Shown: piece by piece, positions 36,500 through 44,655 of the stretch | Numbering within the stretch: the first letter of the stretch is position 1 | How the letters are laid out: the number at the start of each line of letters is the position of its first letter | Source of the DNA: Lachnospiraceae bacterium | GTDB taxonomy: Bacteria > Bacillota > Clostridia > Lachnospirales > Lachnospiraceae | NCBI GenBank assembly: GCA_910575605.1 | Contig: CAJTEW010000002.1 | Location: forward strand, 140,990-204,989 | Reading direction: 5' to 3' | Length of the DNA: 64,000 bases | Translations under genes and position numbers: made by a program | Notes under the pieces: generated by a model | Seen by the model: only the letters and a program-made list of their open reading frames with translations | Told to the model about the DNA's origin: nothing | The model's database searches: none

Positions 36500-37003
36500 A
36501 TGAATAAAATAACGGTACATATGACGAAAGAATTTTTATATGATTTTCTTTTGTTTCATGCATATTCCAAATTCAGCGGATTCTTGATAAATATACTGGG
36601 ACTGGCCATTGCATTTGTGGGAGTCTTTATGTATGCGTCAGGAAAGACAGGATTAGTGAGTGTTGCTTTTTACCTTCTGGCTTCTGTGGCTTTTCTGGGG
36701 AGTATGCCGTTTCAGCTTAAAAAAAGAGCGAAAAAGCAGGTGGAACTTAACCCTGAGTACAGAGAACCTGTAGAGTTTGCTTTTTCCGAGGAGGAAGGGA
36801 TTACGGCGGCATTTGGGGAGAGCGAGAGGAACTATCCGTGGGAGCAGATTCTAAGAGCGGTTGTAACACCTAAGACGATAGGCATTTATTACGAGGCTGA
36901 AAGGGCGCTGATTATTCCGAAGCAGGATTTTGGAGAACAGTTCGGAGATATTTTCCAGATGATTGCAAGACATCTTGGCATGAACCGAGTGAGGATGCGT
37001 TAG
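36500..37003 (+). CDS. YcxB-like membrane protein
   Basis: 167 residues with two hydrophobic helices (about 28-70) and a soluble C-terminal domain with FSEEEGITAAFGESERNYPW, the pattern of the YcxB-like C-terminal domain. Its role is not established. AAGGAGGA precedes ATG 36500. It lies between the sugar-acid operon and its probable regulator. Confidence 0.7.
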   Translation: MNKITVHMTKEFLYDFLLFHAYSKFSGFLINILGLAIAFVGVFMYASGKTGLVSVAFYLLASVAFLGSMPFQLKKRAKKQVELNPEYREPVEFAFSEEEGITAAFGESERNYPWEQILRAVVTPKTIGIYYEAERALIIPKQDFGEQFGDIFQMIARHLGMNRVRMR

Positions 37004-37053
37004 AAGGCAGCGGGTGTCAGACGGCAGACATATGTACCTTTTTGGAGGAAGAT

Positions 37054-37815
37054 ATGCAGGAACGCAGACAGATGATTTTACAAAAACTGGATGAACAGGG
37101 CAGTGTTCGGGTGGCAGACTTAAGCAGAGAGTTTGGATGCTCAGAGGTGACTGTAAGAAGCGATATTAAAAGCATGGATGCAGAGGGACTTCTTAAGCGT
37201 ACCCATGGGGGAGCCATAAAGCTTGGAGGCGTGCCGAAGAGGAAGTATTCGGCCGAAAGTATTTATAGATATACAGACAGAAAAAGAAGGATTGCAAAAG
37301 GTGCATATGAGTTTCTGGAGGATAGGGATACTATTATTCTGGATGATGCTTCTAGTACCTTTTACCTTGCAGAATATATTAAGCAGCATTCGGAAAAGAG
37401 GATTGCGGTTGTCACCAATTCCATCCTTGTGGGAAATGAGCTGGCGGGCGTGGGGCACGTGGAGCTATATATGGTCGGCGGCTATGTAGGTGGGCATCTT
37501 GCAGCAACTATGGGTGATTCAGCGGCTCAGAATATAGAGCAGTTCCATGTAGACAAGGCATTTATAGGAGTGCATGGCATTAACTTTGACGTGGGAATAA
37601 CCTCTATTGCAACACCGCAGATGCAGATAAAGCAGGCGATATTTAAGGCTGCAAAAAAGGTATATGTGCTGGCGGACAGTAGTAAATTCGGCGGGGGGTA
37701 TCTGTCGGTTATATGTCCTATTAGAGATGTGCATAAGATAATAACGGATAATGAGGTTTCCAAAGAAAATATAAAGAAGGCACAGGAAGCAGAGGTGCCT
37801 CTGGTGGTGATATAG
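37054..37815 (+). CDS. DeoR/GlpR family transcriptional regulator
   Basis: 253 residues from ATG 37054 (GGAGGAAG at 37044-37051; the upstream TTG 37042 overlaps that site). The N-terminal helix-turn-helix is VADLSREFGCSEVTVRSDIK and the C-terminal sugar-phosphate sensing domain has DDASSTFYLAEYI and ADSSKFGG. It likely controls the sugar-acid genes upstream in response to a phosphorylated intermediate. The REP-like palindrome begins 19 bp after its stop. Confidence 0.88.
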   Translation: MQERRQMILQKLDEQGSVRVADLSREFGCSEVTVRSDIKSMDAEGLLKRTHGGAIKLGGVPKRKYSAESIYRYTDRKRRIAKGAYEFLEDRDTIILDDASSTFYLAEYIKQHSEKRIAVVTNSILVGNELAGVGHVELYMVGGYVGGHLAATMGDSAAQNIEQFHVDKAFIGVHGINFDVGITSIATPQMQIKQAIFKAAKKVYVLADSSKFGGGYLSVICPIRDVHKIITDNEVSKENIKKAQEAEVPLVVI

Positions 37816-37833
37816 TAGGAGTAAGAGGTAGCT

Positions 37834-37903
37834 GGGACGGTGTAAAATTAGAATGTGCCTATCACTGTGCAATGACAGGCACATTCTAATTTTACACCGC
37901 CCC
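37834..37903. repeat. REP-like palindrome, copy 2
   Basis: Arms 37834-37864 and 37873-37903 pair with two mismatches, around GTGCCTATCA and TGACAGGCAC. The right arm aligns with that of copy 1 (3362-3395): both have GACAGGCAC, then TT, ATTTTAC, AC and CCCC at the same spacing. Its right arm holds the last codons and stop of the HAD phosphatase gene, so the element has supplied that protein's C-terminus or inserted right at its end. Confidence 0.75.
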
Positions 37904-38671
37904 CAACACATCCTCCACTACTTCTTCCACAGACCGAGTTACATAATCTGCATAATATGCAATCCCCGGCGCAGCATTCGCCATGGCATAGCTTGTCCCT
38001 GCGATTTCCAGCATCTCTACATCATTATACTGGTCACCAAAGGCAATCCCATTTTTTGCTGAGAGTCCAAGGTGTCTTAAAAGTCCTTCTAATGCAGTCC
38101 CCTTATTAGCATTAGGAGCAATAAAGTCTACCCATATATTTCCTGAGGTTACAATATTAATTTCTGATGCGAAACGGTCTTTAAAATATTTCATGACCAT
38201 ATCAGTTCCGCTAAAATCGCACATAGCAAGCTTCAGGAAAGGTTCCTGCACTTTATAGAGGTCAGGGATATATGCAACCTTATTATGGAACAGTTCGTTC
38301 ATCTGCTGTGCAAACTTTCCATCTTTTGAATCTGTGTAAGCTGTGGATTCGCAGGAAACGAGAGGGTGGCAGTTTTTATACTCCCGTCCTGCATCGATAA
38401 TGCGAAGTCCTAGCTCCCGCTCGATTAAGCCGCGGGAAATAACTTCGCCGTGGTAGATACAAAGAGAGCCATTTTCTGCCACGTAAGCAATATCGTCTTT
38501 TACGGGCTCAAACAAATAGCGGATGCTGTGGTACTGCCTTCCACTGGCAGCAATGAACAGTATTCCCTTTTCCTTAAGCTTCCGTATCTGCTCGAAAATA
38601 ACAGGATTAAGCTTAGATGCGTTATTTTGCAGGAGCGTTCCGTCAAGGTCACTTGCAATGTATTGTATCAT
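37892..38671 (-). CDS. Cof-type HAD phosphatase
   Basis: 259 residues with motif I DLDGTLLQNNA, motif III near NKGTALEGLL and motif IV FGDQYNDVEML, and a C2 cap domain between. It should dephosphorylate sugar phosphates or flavin/nucleotide phosphates in the cytoplasm. The last residues (GAV) and stop lie in the REP-like repeat. GGAGAAAAA precedes ATG 38671. Confidence 0.88.
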   Translation of the reverse strand: MIQYIASDLDGTLLQNNASKLNPVIFEQIRKLKEKGILFIAASGRQYHSIRYLFEPVKDDIAYVAENGSLCIYHGEVISRGLIERELGLRIIDAGREYKNCHPLVSCESTAYTDSKDGKFAQQMNELFHNKVAYIPDLYKVQEPFLKLAMCDFSGTDMVMKYFKDRFASEINIVTSGNIWVDFIAPNANKGTALEGLLRHLGLSAKNGIAFGDQYNDVEMLEIAGTSYAMANAAPGIAYYADYVTRSVEEVVEDVLGAV

Positions 38672-38842
38672 AATCTTTTTCTCCTTTACAAATGTGAATC
38701 CAGCCGGTTATGAATGGCTGCTGCTTACTCCGTTCGCAGTAACTATTCATATCTACCCAGGATTGGATTTCTGTGTTGCAGTTTAAATACCCAGCTATTA
38801 TAATATAAAAATAGAATAAATGGAAGATTGGAGGATAATATT

Positions 38843-39283
38843 GTGAAAATAGGAATTGGAAATGACCACGCTGCAGTTGAGATGAAAAATGAGGTAACAG
38901 AGTATCTTAAGGAAAAAGGAATTGAAGTTGTAAATTATGGAACAGATACTTCTGAGAGCTGCAATTATCCAGAATACGGAGAAAAGGTGGGACGTGCTGT
39001 TGCAGCGGGCGAGGTAGATCTTGGGATCCTTATCTGCGGAACGGGAGTTGGCATTTCTCTTGTGGCAAATAAGGTAAAGGGCATCCGTGCAGTTGTGTGT
39101 TCTGAGCCGTATTCTGCAAAGCTTTCCAGAGAGCACAATAATACGAATATACTGGCATTTGGTGCCAGGGTTGTGGGTATTGAGATGGCTAAGATGATTA
39201 TAGATGAATGGCTGGCAGCAGAATTTATGGGTGGCAGGCACCAGACGAGGGTAGATATGATTATGGCGATTGAGGATAAATAA
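38843..39283 (+). CDS. rpiB: Ribose-5-phosphate isomerase B family
   Basis: 146 residues from GTG 38843 (GGAGGA at 38830-38835). It starts with KIGIGNDHAAVEMKNEV and has CGTGVGISLVANKVKGIRA, the active-site Cys and phosphate loop of RpiB/LacAB. It interconverts ribose and ribulose 5-phosphate, or a related four- or six-carbon phosphate such as erythrose-4-P in some operons. A separate small membrane protein gene follows. Confidence 0.92.
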   Translation: MKIGIGNDHAAVEMKNEVTEYLKEKGIEVVNYGTDTSESCNYPEYGEKVGRAVAAGEVDLGILICGTGVGISLVANKVKGIRAVVCSEPYSAKLSREHNNTNILAFGARVVGIEMAKMIIDEWLAAEFMGGRHQTRVDMIMAIEDK

Positions 39284-39298
39284 AGGGAGTAATGCACT

Positions 39299-39580
39299 AT
39301 GGATGATAAAAACAGAAATACAGTGCGCCATATTGTTCATGTAATGGCAGGGTTATACCTGATATACACAGCATACAGCCTTTTTAAGGGGCTGCCAGAA
39401 ACGTCAGGAACGGAAAAGCTGGTAATGACTATTGCAATTTTTGCATTTTCTGTTATCGGAGCAGTGCTGGCGGTTATGGGAGTAAAGCAGGGGATTAGGG
39501 ACAGCAGGGAAGAGGCAGCGGATGTGGAAGATGAGATAGAAGGTGAAGAGGATAAGGAACCGGCAGATGATGTAAAATAG
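39299..39580 (+). CDS. Small two-helix membrane protein with acidic tail
   Basis: 93 residues, helices at about 14-30 and 43-64, then an acidic C-terminus (about 18 Asp/Glu in the last 28). AAAGGGAG precedes the ATG, which is 15 bp after rpiB. No family recognised. Confidence 0.65.
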   Translation: MDDKNRNTVRHIVHVMAGLYLIYTAYSLFKGLPETSGTEKLVMTIAIFAFSVIGAVLAVMGVKQGIRDSREEAADVEDEIEGEEDKEPADDVK

Positions 39581-39699
39581 AATTCACAGACTTTTTCTGT
39601 CTGCATATTATAGTACAAAAAGTACCAGGAGCAGCTTATGCCATATTCAATTATGCTGGATGCCGGACATGGGGGAAGTAGATAGCGCAAGTAAATGTA

Positions 39700-39728
39700 T
39701 TGCTTTTGTCCGTACAACACAATATAAT
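39700..39728 (+). promoter_or_regulatory. Promoter of the element's toxin-antitoxin genes
   Basis: TTGCTT (39700-39705), 17 bp, TATAAT (39723-39728), 37-43 bp before the antitoxin start. Confidence 0.7.
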
Positions 39729-39764
39729 AGAGATGAGAAAGATTCTATTTTTTGAAAGGGGTTT

Positions 39765-40076
39765 ATGACTATGGCAAAATCAGCAAACTTATATGCAAGG
39801 ATAGAACCGGATGTTAAAGAGCAGGCGGAAAGTATCTTGTCGGCGCTTGGAATTCCAGCGTCGAATGCTATCAATATGTTTTATAAACAGATTATCATGT
39901 GTCGGGGACTTCCCTTTGATGTGAAAATTCCAACGGCAAGACCCGTAGATATGGGTGCCTTATCGGAGGAACAGCTGAACGTAGAACTTGAAAAGGGATA
40001 TGCGGATATGAAGGCAAAACGTACGAAAGACGCACGACAAGCCTTTTTGGATATTCGCAGGGACTACGGATTATGA
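39765..40076 (+). CDS. relB: RelB/DinJ family antitoxin
   Basis: 103 residues (101 if started at ATG 39771; AAAGGGG lies at 39755-39760). The N-terminal SANLYARIEPDVKEQAESIL and LGIPASNAINMFYKQII form the ribbon-helix-helix of DinJ-type antitoxins, followed by the toxin-binding tail. It overlaps the toxin gene by four bases (ATGA). It should repress its own promoter and neutralise the toxin. Confidence 0.88.
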   Translation: MTMAKSANLYARIEPDVKEQAESILSALGIPASNAINMFYKQIIMCRGLPFDVKIPTARPVDMGALSEEQLNVELEKGYADMKAKRTKDARQAFLDIRRDYGL

Positions 40077-40402
40077 TTTTTACGGTTGAACTGACAGAGC
40101 AGGCGGAAAATGATTTAAGGTCGATATACGAATATATCGCCTACGATTTACAGTCTCCCGAAAATGCGAAAGGACAACTTGGCCGTCTGAACGATAGGAT
40201 TCTAAGTCTTGAAAATTTGCCAGAACGCTTCCGAAGATATGAGAATGAGCCATGGCGTAGTCGGGGACTTCGTATCGTTCCCGTAGATAATTATGTGATT
40301 TTATATATTCCTGATACAGAAACAAAGGTCGTAACGATTATCCGTGTAATGTATGGCGGACAAGATATTGAAAATTTTCTTGCTTTTCATGCAAAGCAGT
40401 AA
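40073..40402 (+). CDS. relE: RelE/ParE family toxin
   Basis: 109 residues with the family fold: LTEQAENDLRSIYEYIAYDL, then ENLPERFRRYENEPWRSRGL and the C-terminal VDNYVILYIPDTETKVVTII and RVMYGGQD. Such toxins cleave mRNA on the ribosome or poison gyrase; the YafQ/RelE branch is more likely because the partner is DinJ-like. In a self-excising element it would kill or stall cells that lose it. Confidence 0.88.
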   Translation: MIFTVELTEQAENDLRSIYEYIAYDLQSPENAKGQLGRLNDRILSLENLPERFRRYENEPWRSRGLRIVPVDNYVILYIPDTETKVVTIIRVMYGGQDIENFLAFHAKQ

Positions 40403-40574
40403 CAGTAGAAAAGCCTGCTGATTTTTACATCAGTATGGCTTTTTTTCGTGCTCAGAAAATTCCATACGTTTGCATTACAACATACGTGTAAAAAAGGTAA
40501 ACAGACAGGTATATTGGATAAGCCTGTTTGCGTATGCTGTGAATGGATAACCAAAGTAAGGAGGACGATAAAGT

Positions 40575-40697
40575 TTGACAAAGAAAGAACCAATCCAATA
40601 TACCGTGGAAAGAGAATTTTTATCAAAGTTTACCGTAGAGGAATTGCTTGTCCGTATCATCAAATCTCACCTTAATAATAGGAATCAAAATGGGTAA
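40575..40697 (+). CDS. Small ORF preceding the recombinase (40 residues)
   Basis: TTG 40575 has a very strong AAGGAGGA site (40558-40565). The product begins MTKKEPIQYTVEREFLSKFT and ends HLNNRNQNG. Similar short ORFs precede serine recombinases in Firmicute elements in my recollection. A role as excision or regulatory factor is only a guess. Confidence 0.55.
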   Translation: MTKKEPIQYTVEREFLSKFTVEELLVRIIKSHLNNRNQNG

Positions 40698-40712
40698 TAG
40701 GACGACAGCTGA

Positions 40713-42353
40713 ATGGATGGATACATGAAAATTCAAAAAGTATTGAACTTGTTCAATGCTGGAATTTATATCAGATTATCAAGAGAAGATGGTGATAAGG
40801 AAGAAAGCGATAGCGTAGGGAATCAGAGAAAACTCTTGACAGAGTACGTTGCGAAAAAAGAAGATTTTATCTTGTATGACATATACGTTGATGATGGTTA
40901 TTCGGGGACGAATTTCAACCGGCCTAATTTCCAGAGAATGATTGCGGACATTGAAAATGGAAAGATTAATTGTGTTGTTGTAAAGGATTTATCAAGGTTT
41001 GGACGTGATTACATTGATACTGGAAGATATTTGGAGCGATATTTCCCAGAAATGGGAGTACGTTTCATATCAGTGACAGACGGTATTGACAGTATGAAAC
41101 GAGCATACGATATGCTTCTCCCGATCAAGAATATTTTTAATGAACAGTACGCAAGGGATATTTCTAAAAAGATACAGGCCACAGTGAAGTCAAAACAAAA
41201 AGCCGGTGAGTTTATCGGAGCATTTACAAGCTACGGTTATAAAAAATCCCCTGTGGATAAAAATAAGCTGGTGATTGATGACTATGCGGCCGAAGTTGTC
41301 CGCAGAATTTTTTCCTTATATATACAGGGATATGGAAAACAGAAAATTGCAAAGCTGCTGAATACAGAGGGCGTCCTTTGCCCAGCGGAATATAAAAAGG
41401 TAAACGGTGAGAATTATAGGAATTGTAACCGCCTGGAAAGCACAACGTATTGGTCGTATTCCACAATCAACAGTATTCTCCACAGAGAAATGTATGTGGG
41501 GAATATGGTACAGGGAACAAAACATCAGCGCATGAGAGGTAAGCAGAAAAAAATGCCTAAAGAAGAATGGATAATTGTTGAGAATACTCATGAGCCGATT
41601 ATAGATAAATCAACATGGGAAAAGGCCAGGGCCCTTCTGCAGAAACGGACAAGAAATCTGGATTTGAAAACGAATAAAAATATTTTTGCTGGTTTTGTGA
41701 AATGTGGTGACTGTGGCAGGGCAATGACAAAAAATATGTGGCGTCGTGCAGATGGAAGTAAAACATATAGGCTTTATTGTGGAACATATAAGAGAAACGG
41801 GAGACAGTATTGTACACCCCATACACTTCCTATGACAGTTTTGGAAGATATTGTGCTAGGTGATTTAAAAGTAATCGCCCGCAGTGTAGACAATTTGAAA
41901 GATTTGGTAGAATCGCGGAATTTCACGACTTCAAAAATTAAAAGGATTGCAGATACGGAGCTTAGTAAAATCGAAGCAGAGTTGGAACGTGTGAAAAGAC
42001 TAAAAAAATCCATATATGAAGATTACAGAGAAGAACTGATTTCCAAAGAAGAATTTCTTTCTTACCGAGAGGATTATCTAAAAAAAGAAGAACTTTACTC
42101 CAAACAGATTGAAGCGCTGGAAGAAAAGAAGAATGACAATGTGACAGAAGATGTTTTTGAAACGCCTTGGCTTAAAAGGTTTTTAGAATTAAAAGATATT
42201 GAAGCCTTGGACAGAAATATTGTGGTGGAAATGATAAGTGAAATAAAAGTCTGCGAAAACCGCAAAATCAAAATCACTTACAACTTCGGAAATGAGCTGG
42301 AACATTTATTTCCCAGTGTATACAGTGTGGAATCGGAGGAAAAGGTTATCTAA
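40713..42353 (+). CDS. Large serine recombinase
   Basis: 546 residues (or 542 from ATG 40725). The N-terminal resolvase domain has the catalytic Ser in YIRLSREDGDKEES and the conserved DDGYSGTNFNRPNFQRM and VVVKDLSRFGRDY. The recombinase domain (about 170-280) and a zinc ribbon (CGDCGRAM ... YCGTYKRNGRQYC) follow, then a coiled coil. It integrates and excises DNA between short att sites, here the ACATGG core. The same class acts in developmentally regulated gene-interrupting elements. Confidence 0.93.
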   Translation: MDGYMKIQKVLNLFNAGIYIRLSREDGDKEESDSVGNQRKLLTEYVAKKEDFILYDIYVDDGYSGTNFNRPNFQRMIADIENGKINCVVVKDLSRFGRDYIDTGRYLERYFPEMGVRFISVTDGIDSMKRAYDMLLPIKNIFNEQYARDISKKIQATVKSKQKAGEFIGAFTSYGYKKSPVDKNKLVIDDYAAEVVRRIFSLYIQGYGKQKIAKLLNTEGVLCPAEYKKVNGENYRNCNRLESTTYWSYSTINSILHREMYVGNMVQGTKHQRMRGKQKKMPKEEWIIVENTHEPIIDKSTWEKARALLQKRTRNLDLKTNKNIFAGFVKCGDCGRAMTKNMWRRADGSKTYRLYCGTYKRNGRQYCTPHTLPMTVLEDIVLGDLKVIARSVDNLKDLVESRNFTTSKIKRIADTELSKIEAELERVKRLKKSIYEDYREELISKEEFLSYREDYLKKEELYSKQIEALEEKKNDNVTEDVFETPWLKRFLELKDIEALDRNIVVEMISEIKVCENRKIKITYNFGNELEHLFPSVYSVESEEKVI

Positions 42354-43165
42354 TCTCACACATTTTTAAATCCCCTAATCAGTCTGGGGGAAATACATAT
42401 AGCATTTGCGCAATTAACGCCCTGCACATGGCGGCAAAGATCCGGGAGCAGTTTATAACGGCAGACAGGAAAAGGACGATACCTTAAGGCTCACACTTGC
42501 AGTCGGAGAAATATTACAAAATAACGGGATCGATGTGGAATATACAAGGACAACAGATGTATATGAGTCTCCCTATGAAAAGGCAATGGAAGCAAATAAT
42601 GCGGGGGTGGATTTCTTTGTGTCAATTCATCGGAATTCATTCCCTACGGATAATGAAGTATCAGGTGTTGAAACACTTGTTTATGATTTGTCTGGAATTA
42701 AATATGAGATGGCCCAGGATATTGCTGACCAGCTTGAGTCTGTGGGTTTTGTTAATCTTGGCGTAAAGGCGCGTCCGAACCTTGTTGTGCTTAAAAGAAC
42801 AAAAATGCCGGCAGTTCTTGTGGAAGCCGGGTTTATCAATTCTGATTCGGACAATCAGTTGTTTGACGATAACTTTGACGACATAGCCCAGGCGATTGCA
42901 AGAGGAATTTTGGATACACTAAATGTATCCGGAACAGCCCAGGACCCGTATTATCAGGTTCAGGTGGGGGCATTTAGAAATTGGAATAATGCACAGAGAC
43001 TTTTAGATGAACTGCTGGAACAGGATTTTCCGGCCTTTATTGACGATTCAGGTCCGTATATCAGAGTGCAGGTGGGCGGCTACCGCAGACTTTCGGAGGC
43101 AGTGGAGATGGAGCAGAAGCTCAAAAGGGCAGGTTATCAGACGGTGATCGTAAGCTAGAGTATTA

Positions 43166-43211
43166 AAAGAGTATCGATAAACTGCGGTGCTGGCGGTTAT
43201 CGATACTCTTT
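43166..43211. terminator. Bidirectional terminator between amidase and CorC
   Basis: AAAGAGTATCGATAA (43166-43180) pairs perfectly with TTATCGATACTCTTT (43197-43211), followed by T-runs on both strands. It serves the convergent genes. Confidence 0.9.
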
Positions 43212-43216
43212 TTATT

Positions 43217-44500
43217 TTAATCCTTGTCTTTTTCGTAGTCAGTCATAATGGGTTCGGGAAGATACACATGAACATTTTCAATTCTGTTTTTATCAAGCGT
43301 CTCAACAACAAGCTTAATACCGTCGTCAGTTGTAATAGAATCCCCTGCTTGCGGAAGACGGTCAAGATGCTCTATGATAAAGCCGCCCAGAGAATCGTAA
43401 TCTTCAGATTCCAGAGAAAGGTTAAGCCGCTCATTAAGGTCATCCAGATTCATGGAACCTTCTATAACATACTCAAAACGGTTGATTTCCTTTACAAAAT
43501 CTTCCTCGTTCTCGTCATACTCGTCATGTATCTCTCCGACGATTTCCTCTAATATGTCCTCAAGAGTAATAAGCCCTGCAGTTTCTCCATATTCATCCAG
43601 TACAATGGCAATATTAAAAGAAGCCTGACGCATCTCAACAAGAAGCTCAGATATATTCTTATACTCATATGTGAAGTACGCTTCTCTTAAAATATCTTTT
43701 ACATGAAACTCCTTTGAGCTGTCAAAAAGAAGCAGATCCTTCATGTTGATAGTACCGATTACATTATCCGTTGTCTCTTCAAACACGGGGAGCCTCGTAA
43801 ACTTATCCTCCTGAAAGAGCTCAATCAGTTCCCTATATGAGCTTTCTACATCGGCGAAGGTTACATGTACACGGGGAACCATTACATCCTTGGCTTTCGC
43901 GTCCCCTAAGTCGAATACATTATATATCATCTCTTTTTCGTCGGATTCTATCACACCGTCCTCGTGGCTTACGTCAACAATCGTCCGAAGCTCTGTTTCT
44001 GTCATGGCTTTGTTTTTGTCATTTGGGTCGATACGAAGCAGAAACAGGACACATAAGGACATTCCATTGATGACCCAGATCACAGGTGTCATAATCTTCA
44101 TAAAAAAGTTTATAACTGAGGCATAAATTAAAGCCATACGTTCTGCATGGATGGTGGCAATCGTCTTTGGCGTAATCTCTCCAAACAGAAGAATCGCCAC
44201 TGTCAATATGGCGTTTGCTGCTGCCACCCACGGTCCGCCTAAGCTGTAGGCAAGGGTAGTGGTAAGAGATGCTGCGGACAGATTTACAATGTTGTTGCCA
44301 ATTAAAATGGCACTTAACATCTTGCCGGAATCATCCGTAATTTTTAATACAGTTTTTGCGCTTTTTTTGCCCTCATCAGCAAGGGCGCGGATTCGAATAC
44401 GGTTTACAGTCGTAAGAGCAGTTTCTGCTGACGAAAAAAATGCAGAAAGAGCTAATAAAGCTACCAAAATAATTATTTGCGTGGCGTCACCCGAGTCCAC
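43217..44500 (-). CDS. CorC/HlyC family membrane protein with CBS domains
   Basis: 427 residues: four helices of a DUF21/CNNM domain (about 5-190, FFSSAETALTTVNRIRIRAL), a CBS pair (about 215-345, VMVPRVHVTFADVES and GLITLEDILEEIVGEI) and a CorC_HlyC domain. Members are implicated in Mg2+/Co2+ efflux or resistance and were once called hemolysins. The start is GTG 44500 with AGGAGTG at 9 bp. Its promoter is divergent from murB. Confidence 0.9.
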   Translation of the reverse strand: MDSGDATQIIILVALLALSAFFSSAETALTTVNRIRIRALADEGKKSAKTVLKITDDSGKMLSAILIGNNIVNLSAASLTTTLAYSLGGPWVAAANAILTVAILLFGEITPKTIATIHAERMALIYASVINFFMKIMTPVIWVINGMSLCVLFLLRIDPNDKNKAMTETELRTIVDVSHEDGVIESDEKEMIYNVFDLGDAKAKDVMVPRVHVTFADVESSYRELIELFQEDKFTRLPVFEETTDNVIGTINMKDLLLFDSSKEFHVKDILREAYFTYEYKNISELLVEMRQASFNIAIVLDEYGETAGLITLEDILEEIVGEIHDEYDENEEDFVKEINRFEYVIEGSMNLDDLNERLNLSLESEDYDSLGGFIIEHLDRLPQAGDSITTDDGIKLVVETLDKNRIENVHVYLPEPIMTDYEKDKD

Positions 44501-44538
44501 TGGTAAATCACTCCTTTTTAAAAAATATATGTAAAGCT

Positions 44539-44567
44539 AATATACCGCATTTCGGTGGATTTTGCAA
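44539..44567 (-). promoter_or_regulatory. Promoter of the CorC-like gene
   Basis: On the minus strand TTGCAA (44567-44562), 17 bp, TATATT (44544-44539), about 40 bp before the GTG start. Confidence 0.65.
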
Positions 44568-44574
44568 GTGTACG

Positions 44575-44603
44575 TTGAATTTGCGGTATATTTATTGTAT
44601 ACT
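44575..44603 (+). promoter_or_regulatory. Promoter of the murB-rapZ-whiA-crh operon
   Basis: TTGAAT (44575-44580), 17 bp, TATACT (44598-44603), 53 bp before ATG 44656. It is back to back with the CorC promoter, only 7 bp apart. Confidence 0.75.
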
Positions 44604-44655
44604 TACTGTGAATAAAGTGAAGCAGTAACAAAAAGGAAACAGGCTGGAGAAATTT

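Larger units (their letters stand above)
39667..42431 (+). mobile_element. 2759-bp serine-recombinase element with RelBE, inserted in the amidase gene
   Basis: ACATGG occurs at both ends (39667-39672 and 42426-42431), and the host gene is continuous across them. A direct repeat GCGCAA-TAA lies just inside each end (39685-39694 and 42408-42417). Cargo in order: promoter, RelB-like antitoxin, RelE/ParE-like toxin, a 40-codon ORF, and a large serine recombinase, all on the plus strand. No conjugation or replication genes are present, so it is among the smallest self-excising elements of this type that I would expect. Confidence 0.85.
39638..43158 (+). pseudogene. N-acetylmuramoyl-L-alanine amidase with SPOR domain, split by an inserted element
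   Basis: The first 11 codons (39638-39670; AGGAG site upstream) read MPYSIMLDAGH, then the foreign sequence gives GGSR and a stop at 39683. The rest resumes at 42427 in the matching frame as HGGKDPGAVYNGRQEKDDTL and runs to 43158. Joined at the shared ACATGG, the protein is 253 residues: an amidase_3 domain (HGG zinc ligand, VSIHRNS, VLVEAGFINSDSD) and a C-terminal SPOR domain (about 175-253, YYQVQVGAFRNWNNAQRLLD). It would cleave peptides from cell-wall glycan. As it stands it cannot be translated whole; excision would restore it exactly. Confidence 0.88.

Noticed and set aside
39667-42431. Insertion sequence with transposase
   Set aside because: There are no terminal inverted repeats or DDE transposase; the element uses a serine recombinase with a short common core.
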